Assembly (NCBI GenBank): GCA_003484865.1
Contig: DMZT01000338.1
Location: 1-9,389, forward strand
Reading direction: 5' to 3'
DNA from: Stenotrophomonas sp.
Lineage (GTDB): Bacteria > Pseudomonadota > Gammaproteobacteria > Xanthomonadales > Xanthomonadaceae
DNA length: 9,389 nucleotides
Shown: positions 1 through 6,354 of the stretch, piece by piece
Layout: every line of letters begins with the position of its first letter
Position numbering within the stretch: position 1 is the first letter of the stretch
The notes under the pieces: model-generated
Seen by the model: only the letters and a program-made list of their open reading frames with translations
Told to the model about the DNA's origin: nothing
Database searches by the model: none
Translations under genes and position numbers: made by a program

Positions 1-18
1 CCAACGGTCGGTGGCTAC
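1..18 (-). repeat. Probable SMAG-type REP element, truncated by window edge
   Basis: On the minus strand the tetranucleotide GTAG (18 to 15) is followed by CCACCGACC, then GTT, then GG at the very edge of the window. This is the start of a hairpin with arms CCACCGACC/GGTCGGTGG and a 3-nt loop, the same architecture as the complete element at 2506-2528. SMAG elements of Stenotrophomonas are short palindromes with GTAG at one end. The right arm is almost wholly outside the window, so the call depends on the GTAG plus left arm plus loop. It lies about 30 nt after the receptor stop codon, a usual place for REP elements. Confidence 0.5.
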
Positions 19-49
19 CGCGATGGACGGTTGGCGGTGCCCGCGTTGG

Positions 50-2347
50 TCAGAACTCCGCAGCGACCGTCATGAACAGCTGACGCGGCGCACTGGCGTG
101 GATCGCATAGCGGGTACCCGTCGGATCGGTCGGGGCGAACGAACTGAGCTGGCCGGCGTAGCGCTTGTTGGTCAGGTTGGTCGCGTTGAGCGACACCTTG
201 ATATCGCGCAGGCCCATGCCCGGCCCGAACGAATAGCCCATGCCCGCATCGAACGTCGTCACCCCGGGCACCGACTGGTCGTTGGTGTAGGTGTAGTAGC
301 GCTTGCCCGTGTACTTCGCGCGCAGGCTGGCGAAGAAACCATCGCGGTTCCAGCTGATCTCACTGGAGGCCATGCGCTCGGGCGTGTCCACCGTGATCTT
401 GCCGGCCACCGGCACGATCGCACCGCCCGAGGTGTAGTTGTCCTCGTAGGTGGTCTTGTTCCACGAGAGCGCGTTGTACCACTGCAGGCCGTCCATCGGC
501 TTGAGGATGAAGGTCAGTTCCGCACCGCGGCTCTTCACCGAACCCACGTTGATGAAGCGCGTGATGCACTCCGGGCGCGTGCCGACTTCAATACTGGTGC
601 AGGGATTGAGCGAGAGCAGGCGGTTGTCGAAGGTCACGTGATAGGCCGCGATGGAGGCCTGGTACTTTTCGCCGAAGGTGCGGAAGCCGGCTTCCAGCGT
701 CTTGGACTTCTCTGGTTCCAGCCCGGCGCTGGCCGCGAAGGATTCCGGCGAGACCTGCAGCGGGCCGCCGCTGCCGCCACCGACGAAGGCGGCGATGTTC
801 TCCGAGTACGAGGCGAACACTTCCTGGTTCGGGCTCAGCTTGAAGCCGATGCCGGCCTGCGGCAGTACCGATTCCTTGGCGGTCAGCGTGCCGGAGGCGT
901 AGCTGGCTTCCGTGCCCGGCTTCGCGTTGGCGGTCATGCGGGTGTTCGGGCTCTTGATGCCCACATCCACGGTCAGGCGGTCGTCCAGGAAGCGCATGCG
1001 GTCCTGCACGTAGAACTGGCGCGTGCGGATGTCGAAGTCCTGATCGAACAGGCGGCGGTCCGGGTGGTTGAGGTAGCCGTCATCCAGGAACGGACCGGTG
1101 ATGTAGTAGAAATTGCGCTCGACGTTGTGGTCGTTGCGCTCATACCACAGCCCTGCTTCCAGCGAATGGATGCCCCACTGCCAGCTCAGCGCGGCGGTGA
1201 TGCCCTGGCGGTTGATGGTGTAGTTGGTGCTGCGGATGGAGATCGGCAGCATCTCCGGGGTGCCGGGGTTGGACGGCTGGCCCGGTGCCCACCAGTGGCC
1301 CTGGCCACGGTTCTCATGGTGGTAGCCAAGCAGCTTCAGGCGGGCGCTGTCGCCCAGCGCGAGGTCGGCATCCAGCGAGTACAGGTTGTCGTCGCGCAGC
1401 GCGCGGCTCTGGTAGTACGCGTCATCGATGCTGTTGACGCCACCGGTGAACGCACACTTCTGCGCGTTGTAGGTGCCCGGTGCGCAGTACGCGGCGGCGA
1501 CCGCGCGATCCCAGTCCGGTGCGTAGATGTTCCAGTCCCAGCCGAGGCCACGTGCGAGCATGCTCTTGGACAGGTAGGCGTAGTTGGCCTGGCTCACGCG
1601 CGAGGTGGCAGCGAAGGCACCGAAGCGGTTGTCACCCACGTTCCAGACCGCCTTGGCGTTGAACTGGCGGGTGGTCTGGTTCTGGTTCGGTTCGGCCCAC
1701 ATGTCCGAATCCTGATGCACGCCGGACACATAAGCCGAGAAGCCATTGATGTCGCCGGTGTCCACGCGCAGGTAGCCGCGGCGCTGGTTGTCATCGCCGA
1801 CGGTGACGCTGGCCTTGCCGCCGAACTCGGTGGACGGGTCCTGCGAGAAGTACTGGATGGTGCCGCCGAGGTTGCTGGTCGAGGCGACGCCCAGCGAGCC
1901 GATGCCCTGCGACAATTCTGCGCCGGCGAGATTCTCGGCGATCAGCGCACGGGCGATGCTCAGGCCGTTGTAGTTGCCGTAGCTGTTGTCGCCCAGCGGA
2001 ATGCCATCCAGCGTGTAGCCCAGGCGGCTCTTGTCGAAGCCGCGCAGGCTGATCGTCTGCGATTCTTCGTTGGCACCGAAGGCATCGTTGGACTGTACCG
2101 AGACGCCCGGCAGGCGATCGAGGATCTTCTGGCCGCTGGTGCCAGGCGGCAGTACTTCCTTGTCCACGGCCGTGATGCGCTGCACCTGGCGGGTCTCGCC
2201 CTGGCCGATCACCGAAACGGTGTCCAGGGTCTGCGCACTGAGCGCGACGTTGGCAGCGGCGGTGGCGTCTACATCGGCAGCGTTGGCGTTGGCATGGGCG
2301 GCGCACAGCGCGAGCGCCACCGCGATCGTCAGGGGTCGGGTAAGCAT
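50..2347 (-). CDS. TonB-dependent outer-membrane receptor
   Basis: A 765-residue outer-membrane gated channel that would import a siderophore or other scarce ligand using energy from TonB-ExbB-ExbD. Residues 1 to about 23 are a signal peptide (Arg4, a hydrophobic core, AxA cleavage after residue 21 or 23). A TonB-box-like DTVSV lies at 42-46, the plug domain at about 55-170 (ILDRLPGVSVQ, SLRGFD, LDGIPLGDNSYGNYN, NLGGTIQYFS), and the rest is a beta-barrel ending in the C-terminal Phe typical of outer-membrane proteins. The late motifs LEPEKSKTLEAGFR (543-556) and NATNLTNKRYAG (721-732) are family hallmarks. Cysteine pairs C288/C298 and C583/C594 probably form disulfides in extracellular loops. 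There is no N-terminal STN signalling domain, so it is not a FecA-type transducer. The length is normal and the ligand cannot be told from sequence. The gene stands alone, downstream of the rsgA/DUF1704 pair, behind a dyad-rich 177-bp leader. I see no obvious Fur box. Confidence 0.95.
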   Translation of the reverse strand: MLTRPLTIAVALALCAAHANANAADVDATAAANVALSAQTLDTVSVIGQGETRQVQRITAVDKEVLPPGTSGQKILDRLPGVSVQSNDAFGANEESQTISLRGFDKSRLGYTLDGIPLGDNSYGNYNGLSIARALIAENLAGAELSQGIGSLGVASTSNLGGTIQYFSQDPSTEFGGKASVTVGDDNQRRGYLRVDTGDINGFSAYVSGVHQDSDMWAEPNQNQTTRQFNAKAVWNVGDNRFGAFAATSRVSQANYAYLSKSMLARGLGWDWNIYAPDWDRAVAAAYCAPGTYNAQKCAFTGGVNSIDDAYYQSRALRDDNLYSLDADLALGDSARLKLLGYHHENRGQGHWWAPGQPSNPGTPEMLPISIRSTNYTINRQGITAALSWQWGIHSLEAGLWYERNDHNVERNFYYITGPFLDDGYLNHPDRRLFDQDFDIRTRQFYVQDRMRFLDDRLTVDVGIKSPNTRMTANAKPGTEASYASGTLTAKESVLPQAGIGFKLSPNQEVFASYSENIAAFVGGGSGGPLQVSPESFAASAGLEPEKSKTLEAGFRTFGEKYQASIAAYHVTFDNRLLSLNPCTSIEVGTRPECITRFINVGSVKSRGAELTFILKPMDGLQWYNALSWNKTTYEDNYTSGGAIVPVAGKITVDTPERMASSEISWNRDGFFASLRAKYTGKRYYTYTNDQSVPGVTTFDAGMGYSFGPGMGLRDIKVSLNATNLTNKRYAGQLSSFAPTDPTGTRYAIHASAPRQLFMTVAAEF

Positions 2348-2355
2348 GGTCGTCC

Positions 2356-2383
2356 GTTACATGGGGGAAGATGACCTGCGCAA
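2356..2383 (-). promoter_or_regulatory. Possible promoter of the TonB-dependent receptor gene
   Basis: Reading the minus strand, TTGCGC (2383 to 2378) is followed after 16 nt by TGTAAC (2361 to 2356), a weak -35/-10 pair. The -10 would end 8 nt before the ATG, so the transcript would have almost no leader, in agreement with the absence of a Shine-Dalgarno sequence before this start. The -35 lies inside the ACCTGC-N5-GCAGGT dyad. Both boxes are poor matches, so the call is tentative. Confidence 0.25.
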
Positions 2384-2405
2384 TGCAGGTGCATGACCAG
2401 CATGC
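2374..2405. repeat. Two adjacent inverted repeats upstream of the receptor gene
   Basis: ACCTGC-N5-GCAGGT (2374-2390) is a perfect 6-bp dyad and is followed directly by GCATG-N5-CATGC (2391-2405), a perfect 5-bp dyad. They lie 27-58 bp before the receptor start. The 17-bp size of the first is that of a typical dimeric repressor operator. No regulator can be named. Confidence 0.45.
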
Positions 2406-2438
2406 GAGCGGAAGATGAAAGGATGTTTACGGTTCAGC

Positions 2439-2480
2439 GCATCGCAGATGAATTGCGATGCAGTGCTCATTGACGCACTG
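2439..2480. repeat. Two abutting inverted repeats between receptor and DUF1704 genes
   Basis: GCATCGCA-N7-TGCGATGC (2439-2461) is a perfect 8-bp dyad of 23 bp. Sharing its last base, CAGTGC-N8-GCACTG (2461-2480) is a perfect 6-bp dyad. No T-run follows on either strand, so these resemble protein-binding dyads more than intrinsic terminators. They could also form mRNA hairpins at the end of the rsgA/DUF1704 transcript. Confidence 0.45.
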
Positions 2481-2505
2481 GGTGCCTGTGGAAGGCGCGC
2501 GAGCT

Positions 2506-2528
2506 TGCCGGCCAGCGGCCGGCACTAC
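2506..2528 (-). repeat. SMAG (GTAG-type REP) element
   Basis: On the minus strand GTAG (2528 to 2525) is followed by TGCCGGCC, loop GCT, then GGCCGGCA, giving a perfect 8-bp stem with a 3-nt loop. This is the structure of SMAG elements, the abundant extragenic palindromes of Stenotrophomonas maltophilia thought to be spread by RAYT (REP-associated tyrosine) transposases. The GTAG overlaps the TAG stop codon of the DUF1704 gene, so the element supplies or coincides with the end of that reading frame. In RNA it would be a stable hairpin touching the stop codon, which could protect the 3' end or attenuate transcription. It has no U-tract. Confidence 0.8.
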
Positions 2529-3778
2529 TCGGGGGCGAGCTGATCCATGCGGATGCGATTGGCGAACAAGGAGAACGCAAGCATGCCGGCCAATCCGTTC
2601 GCGCGACTGACCCAATGCGGCAACCAGCGCGGCGGGCGCAGGATGCCCTCTTCGAACAGCGGTGCGAAGGCGATCGCATCGGTCAGCGACATCTTGCCGG
2701 CAAACAGCCAGCGGCAGACCTGCAGGCGGTCTTCGGCCAGCATGTGGCGGAAGAAGGTGTGCACCGAGACCAGCCCGCGCAGGTACACCGTGTCCTTGGT
2801 GAAGGCCGCGCCACCGCTCGGGGGCACGCCGCGGAACACGCGCTGGGCGGAGGCGAAGCTCTCTTCGTTGTTCTGGCCGGCCTCGCAGAAGTAGCGGAAC
2901 ACCTGGATGAAATCGGCTCCTTCGCGCGCCATGGCAATGGCTTCGGTGCGCAGGCTGATGCGCTTGAGGCGCTCGATGTCGATGCTGCCGGTGATCTGCT
3001 CGGCAAAGGTCGCCAGTCCTTCCTGGGTCGCGGTGACCCGCGGCGAGGACAGCGCCAGGCTGGGCAGGTGCGGCTGCTCGCGGCCGTTGAGCGCGGTCAA
3101 GGAATGCACCAGCGCCTCGTGATGGAACAACTGCGCACGGTCGTAGGCGCTGAAACGCGCACTGGTGCGCAGGCGGATCCGGTTCGGGCCGGCGGCCGCT
3201 TTGGAGATCAGGTCCGGATCGAGCTGGACGCTGATGATCCGCGATTCGAAGAAGGCATCCAGATCACTCTGCAACTGCAGTTGCAGCGCGGTGGCCGAGA
3301 CCGGCACCTGTTCTTCGGGCGCAAGCAGCTCGTGGTCCAGTTCCTGTGCGATCTGGATGAAGTGGCGGGCGGCGTCGCGGGTGCTGGGGCCGTTGCCGGG
3401 CAGCGGTTGCTCGGGCGCGCCGAACAGTTCCACCGAGTAACGATCCACCTCGGCGGTGCCCAGCGATTCCAGCAGGCCGGCCGCCTGGTCCCAGCTGTGC
3501 GCCGAGCGCTGCACGTACAGGCCGATGGGATGGTCGGGATCGCATTGCGCGCTGATCGCGGCCAGCCGGTGGCGGGTATCGGTGAAATCGAGCTTGGGGT
3601 AGTCGACCTGCGGGAGCACCGGCTGCCCGCGGGCGACGCTGGCCAGGAACGGCGCCTGCAGCGCGGCCGGCCAGCTGGTCAGCCCCAGCAGTTTGATCCC
3701 GCCCACCGCCTCGACCAGTTGGGCATCGAGCGCGGTGTGGTGGGCGACGTCACGATCCACGGTCATTGGCGTGTCCAT
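2525..3778 (-). CDS. DUF1704 'QEGLA motif' protein, probable zinc metallopeptidase
   Basis: A 417-residue protein of the DUF1704 family, usually annotated 'flavohemoglobin expression-modulating QEGLA motif protein'. The sequence shows H220-E221-x3-H225, a zinc-binding HExxxH signature, and Q252-E253-G-L-A, whose Glu is placed to be a third metal ligand. The same arrangement occurs in the eukaryotic DUF1704 protein MATCAP (KIAA0895L), a tubulin tyrosine carboxypeptidase, so a carboxypeptidase-like activity is the best inference; the bacterial substrate is unknown. There is no signal peptide or membrane helix, so it should act in the cytoplasm. The start at 3778 was chosen over an in-frame ATG at 3766; neither has a good Shine-Dalgarno. 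It follows rsgA by 19 nt on the same strand and is probably co-transcribed with it. Its TAG stop lies inside a SMAG element. Confidence 0.9.
   Translation of the reverse strand: MDTPMTVDRDVAHHTALDAQLVEAVGGIKLLGLTSWPAALQAPFLASVARGQPVLPQVDYPKLDFTDTRHRLAAISAQCDPDHPIGLYVQRSAHSWDQAAGLLESLGTAEVDRYSVELFGAPEQPLPGNGPSTRDAARHFIQIAQELDHELLAPEEQVPVSATALQLQLQSDLDAFFESRIISVQLDPDLISKAAAGPNRIRLRTSARFSAYDRAQLFHHEALVHSLTALNGREQPHLPSLALSSPRVTATQEGLATFAEQITGSIDIERLKRISLRTEAIAMAREGADFIQVFRYFCEAGQNNEESFASAQRVFRGVPPSGGAAFTKDTVYLRGLVSVHTFFRHMLAEDRLQVCRWLFAGKMSLTDAIAFAPLFEEGILRPPRWLPHWVSRANGLAGMLAFSLFANRIRMDQLAPE
3269..3286. repeat. Perfect 18-bp palindrome inside the DUF1704 gene
   Basis: CTGCAACTGCAGTTGCAG reads the same on both strands. 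In the DUF1704 frame it encodes Leu-Gln repeated three times (residues 165-170). The first ten bases also occur in the intergenic dyad at 4977-4993. The dipeptide repeat is a sufficient explanation, but the shared motif is noted. Confidence 0.6.
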
Positions 3779-3797
3779 GGACGGACAGTAGCAAAAG

Positions 3798-4895
3798 CTA
3801 TCGTCGGCCGCCCTTTCCGCCCGGCCGCCACTGCGCGCCCTTGCCCACGTGCTTGCGCTCGATGGCCTGCTGCGCCTGGCGCACGGCCAGCTTGGCCGCG
3901 GCGGCAGCCACTTCTTCTTTCAGCTTGAAGTAGTTGAGCAGGCGCTCTTCATCCAGCGTGCCGTCATCGATGGCCGCGCGGATCGCACAGCCCGGCTCAC
4001 GCTGGTGGGCGCAGTCGCGGAAACGGCATTGCGCCGACAGGGCTTCCACGTCGGAGAAGCCGCCTTCGCTCAGGGCCTCTTCACCGGTCGGCTTCAGCTC
4101 GCGCATGCCAGGGGTGTCGATCAGGCAGGCGCCGGCCGGCAGCGGAATCAGTGCGCGGTGGGTGGTGGTGTGGCGGCCGCGCGAGTCGTTGACGCGCACA
4201 TCGGCGGTCTTCATGCGCTCGTGGCCGAGCAGCGTATTGGTCAGGGTCGACTTGCCAGCACCGGAGGAGCCGACCAGTACCACGGTCTGGCCAGCGGCGA
4301 GCCACGGCAACAGGGCCGAGGCGCTGGCCGGGTCTTTGCCGTTGATCGCCAGCAGCGGAATATTCTGCGCTGCCAGTTCTTCCAGCACGTCCAGGGCGTC
4401 CTGGCTGTACTCGGTCTGGTCGGCCTTGGTCAGCACCACCACCGGCTGTGCACCGCCCCCGCCGACCAGCAGCAGGTAGCGCTCGATCCGGCGCGGATTG
4501 AAGTCCGCATCCAGCCCGCAGACGATGAACACCGTATCGATGTTGGCCGCGATCACCTGCTGGTGGTAATGCTCGCCGGCCGCGCCGCGCTTGATCGCGG
4601 TGCGCCGCGGCAGCAGGGCCACGATCTTGATGCCCTCCAGCAGCACCCAGTCGCCTACCGCCGCGCGCTCGTGGCTGGGGAAGCGTGGGCGCTGCCATTC
4701 CGGCGGGGATTCGGTCTTGATCGCCGCTTCGGGCGCATCGGAGACGATGTAGCCGGTGCGATGCTGCTCGATCACCCGGCCCGGGCGCGCCTGCGGGAAC
4801 TGCTCGAACAGGGCCTGCCAGTCCGGCAGCTCCGGGCCGCCCGGCCAGGGCCAGCCAATGGTCTGCAGGGCAAGGTAATCAGTGGGTTCGCTCAT
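3798..4895 (-). CDS. rsgA: Ribosome small-subunit-dependent GTPase RsgA (YjeQ/EngC)
   Basis: A 365-residue circularly permuted GTPase that binds the 30S subunit late in assembly and hydrolyses GTP to release maturation factors. An N-terminal OB-fold (about 36-105) precedes the permuted G domain: G4 TKAD at 156-159, then G1 GSSGAGKS (209-216), a G2 Thr run (243-245) and G3 DTPG (260-263). A zinc finger follows with C290, C295, H297 and C303, the exact family spacing, and the tail is Lys/Arg-rich. The start at 4895 (MSEPTDYLAL) was chosen because longer in-frame starts run into the divergent aminotransferase gene. A -10 box 7 nt upstream predicts a leaderless message. The N-terminal part resembles the more divergent RsgA group, so this may be a second paralog rather than the canonical E. 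coli-type copy. It leads an operon with the DUF1704 gene. Confidence 0.93.
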   Translation of the reverse strand: MSEPTDYLALQTIGWPWPGGPELPDWQALFEQFPQARPGRVIEQHRTGYIVSDAPEAAIKTESPPEWQRPRFPSHERAAVGDWVLLEGIKIVALLPRRTAIKRGAAGEHYHQQVIAANIDTVFIVCGLDADFNPRRIERYLLLVGGGGAQPVVVLTKADQTEYSQDALDVLEELAAQNIPLLAINGKDPASASALLPWLAAGQTVVLVGSSGAGKSTLTNTLLGHERMKTADVRVNDSRGRHTTTHRALIPLPAGACLIDTPGMRELKPTGEEALSEGGFSDVEALSAQCRFRDCAHQREPGCAIRAAIDDGTLDEERLLNYFKLKEEVAAAAAKLAVRQAQQAIERKHVGKGAQWRPGGKGGRR

Positions 4896-4902
4896 CGTGC
4901 CC

Positions 4903-4908
4903 ATTCTA
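4903..4908 (-). promoter_or_regulatory. -10 box of rsgA, predicted leaderless transcript
   Basis: TAGAAT on the minus strand matches the TATAAT consensus at five of six positions. Only 7 nt separate it from the ATG at 4895, so transcription should begin at or next to the start codon. There is correspondingly no ribosome-binding site. No good -35 is visible at the usual spacing. Leaderless mRNAs are known in Xanthomonas. Confidence 0.5.
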
Positions 4909-4976
4909 ATGGGTGTGGCGACCAGGCGTTGCCGCGGCGGAGCGGCGCAGGCGTGGACGGGTGGAAATCCTTTCAT

Positions 4977-4993
4977 CTGCAACTGCCTTGCAG
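4977..4993. promoter_or_regulatory. Short dyad upstream of aminotransferase, possible operator half
   Basis: CTGCAA-N5-TTGCAG is a perfect 6-bp dyad of 17 bp. Its right half is also the left arm of the larger inverted repeat at 4984-5032, and a third copy of the hexamer (CTGCAA) lies at 5023-5028. Three copies of one hexamer within 52 bp, in alternating orientation, suggest a multi-site operator. Confidence 0.4.
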
Positions 4994-5032
4994 GGCTGGG
5001 CGTTGGGCCGGAAACGCTTGCCCTGCAACGCA
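4984..5032. promoter_or_regulatory. Long inverted repeat overlapping the aminotransferase promoter
   Basis: TGCCTTGCAGGGC (4984-4996) and GCCCTGCAACGCA (5020-5032) are inverted copies of each other with 12 of 13 positions matching, separated by 23 bp. Arm centres are 36 bp apart, over three helical turns. The right arm covers the likely -35 (TTGCCC, 5018-5023), so a protein bound here would control the operon. As RNA on the minus strand it would lie upstream of rsgA's predicted start and so is unlikely to be a leader structure of that gene. Confidence 0.5.
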
Positions 5033-5048
5033 ACAATTCCGCTACCAT
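5018..5048 (+). promoter_or_regulatory. Likely promoter of the aminotransferase operon
   Basis: TTGCCC (5018-5023) and TACCAT (5043-5048) are separated by 19 bp. The context GCTACCATGC is a familiar -10 setting in xanthomonads. Transcription would start near 5055, giving a leader of about 25 nt before the ATG at 5080. That leader has no purine-rich Shine-Dalgarno sequence. Confidence 0.4.
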
Positions 5049-5079
5049 GCGGTTTCCATGCCTGAATGACGGCCCGTTC

Positions 5080-6354
5080 ATGTCCACGCCCCCGCTGAAG
5101 CCGCTCGCCACCCGCGAGCGCCTGTCCGAAGTCCGCTACGAGATCCGGGGCGAACTGGCGCGACGAGCGCGGGAGCTGGAGGCCCAGGGCCGCAAGCTGA
5201 TCAAGCTCAACATCGGCAACCCGGGCAACTTCGGGTTCCGCGCGCCTGAGCACCTGCAGCGCGCGATCGCCGATGACATGGGCCGCACCGACCCGTACAC
5301 CCACCAGCAGGGCCTGCCGGAGGCGCGCGAAGCCATCGCCGCCGCCTACGCCCGTCGCGGCGCACCCGATGCGCACCCGGATCGGGTGTTCATCGGCAAT
5401 GGCGTCAGCGAGCTGATCGACCTGTCGCTGCGCGCCCTGCTCAACCCGGGCGACGAAGTGCTGGTGCCCTCGCCGGATTACCCGCTGTGGTCGGCCGCGA
5501 CCATCCTCAACGATGGCCGCCCGGTGTATTACCGCTGCGCACCGGAGAACGGCTTCCAGCCCGACCCGGTCGAGATCGAGGCGCTGGTGTCCTCGCGCAC
5601 CCGCGCGATCGTGCTGATCAACCCGAACAATCCCAGCGGCGCCAGCTACTCGCGCGATCTGCTGGAGCGCATCGTGGCCATCGCCGCCAAGCACAACCTG
5701 CTGTTGATGGTCGATGAGATCTACGACCAGATCCTGTATGACGACGCGCAGTTCCATGCCGTCGCGCCGCTGGCCGGCGAGCACCCTTGCATCACCTTCA
5801 GCGGCTTGAGCAAGGTGCATCGCGCCTGCGGCTGGCGCGTGGGCTGGGCGATGCTGTCCGGCGCGGCCGAGCGGCTGGGCGAGTTCCGTGCGGCGATGGA
5901 CCTGCTCAGCGCGCTGCGCCTGTGCGCCAACGTGCCGGGCCAGTACGCCATCGATGCCGCGGTCAACGGGCCGGACACCATCTCGCCGCTGTGCGCGCCG
6001 GGTGGCCGTCTGTATGAAACCCGCCGCGCGGTGATCGAAGCCTGCAACGTCAGCGAGCATCTGTCGCTGGTGGCCCCGGCCGGCGCGCTGTACGCGTTCC
6101 CGGCGGTGGTCGGTGCGGCGGCACGCAGCTTCGACGACCATGATTTCGCGCTGGAACTGATGAACGAAGAAGGCGTACTGGTGGTCCCGGGCTCGAGCTT
6201 CAACGTGCCTTACCGCCACCACTTCCGCGTGACCCTGCTGCCCGAGCCGGAGGTGATGCGCGATGTGTTCGCGCGCATCGACCGCGCCCTGGCACGCCGT
6301 GCCGAGGCCAACACCAAGGTGGTTCCGCTCAAGCCGCGCAGCGCGGTGGCCTGA
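5080..6354 (+). CDS. alaA: AlaA-like pyridoxal-phosphate aminotransferase
   Basis: A 424-residue fold-type I, class I/II aminotransferase, cytoplasmic. It aligns by eye with E. coli AlaA (YfbQ), the glutamate-pyruvate transaminase that makes alanine: YEIRG (20-24), KLNIGNP (42-48), IGNGVSELI (105-113), SPDYPLW (131-137), INPNNPSGA (180-188), VDEIYD (211-216), SGLSK (241-245) and HFRVTLLPEP (381-390). K245 is the Schiff-base lysine, N184, D212 and Y215 contact the cofactor, and R383 binds the substrate carboxylate. About 18 residues at the C terminus extend past the usual end. The start at 5080 matches the family N terminus; an in-frame ATG at 5047 would add 11 residues and lies within the -10 box. 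Its stop overlaps the next start. Substrate specificity is inferred from family only. Confidence 0.92.
   Translation: MSTPPLKPLATRERLSEVRYEIRGELARRARELEAQGRKLIKLNIGNPGNFGFRAPEHLQRAIADDMGRTDPYTHQQGLPEAREAIAAAYARRGAPDAHPDRVFIGNGVSELIDLSLRALLNPGDEVLVPSPDYPLWSAATILNDGRPVYYRCAPENGFQPDPVEIEALVSSRTRAIVLINPNNPSGASYSRDLLERIVAIAAKHNLLLMVDEIYDQILYDDAQFHAVAPLAGEHPCITFSGLSKVHRACGWRVGWAMLSGAAERLGEFRAAMDLLSALRLCANVPGQYAIDAAVNGPDTISPLCAPGGRLYETRRAVIEACNVSEHLSLVAPAGALYAFPAVVGAAARSFDDHDFALELMNEEGVLVVPGSSFNVPYRHHFRVTLLPEPEVMRDVFARIDRALARRAEANTKVVPLKPRSAVA

Noticed and set aside
2300..2347. Lipoprotein signal in the receptor (Cys15)
   Set aside because: The residues before Cys15 are Ala-Leu, which does not fit a lipobox, and an AxA signal peptidase I site follows.
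11..2374. A 787-codon open frame on the plus strand, antisense to the TonB-dependent receptor
   Set aside because: The minus-strand product has a full signal peptide, plug and barrel. The antisense frame yields Arg/Ala/Val/Gln-rich sequence without domains and is a by-product of high GC with few stop codons.
2348..2524. Fur box upstream of the TonB-dependent receptor
   Set aside because: No stretch resembles the A/T-rich GATAAT repeats of a Fur site; the region is comparatively GC-rich dyads.
2615..5069. Long plus-strand open frames across the DUF1704 and rsgA genes
   Set aside because: They oppose two clearly recognisable proteins and have low-complexity composition with no motifs.
4896..5111. 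Extended N terminus of RsgA starting as far upstream as 5111
   Set aside because: It would overlap the divergent aminotransferase start and its promoter, and the added residues do not resemble the family.
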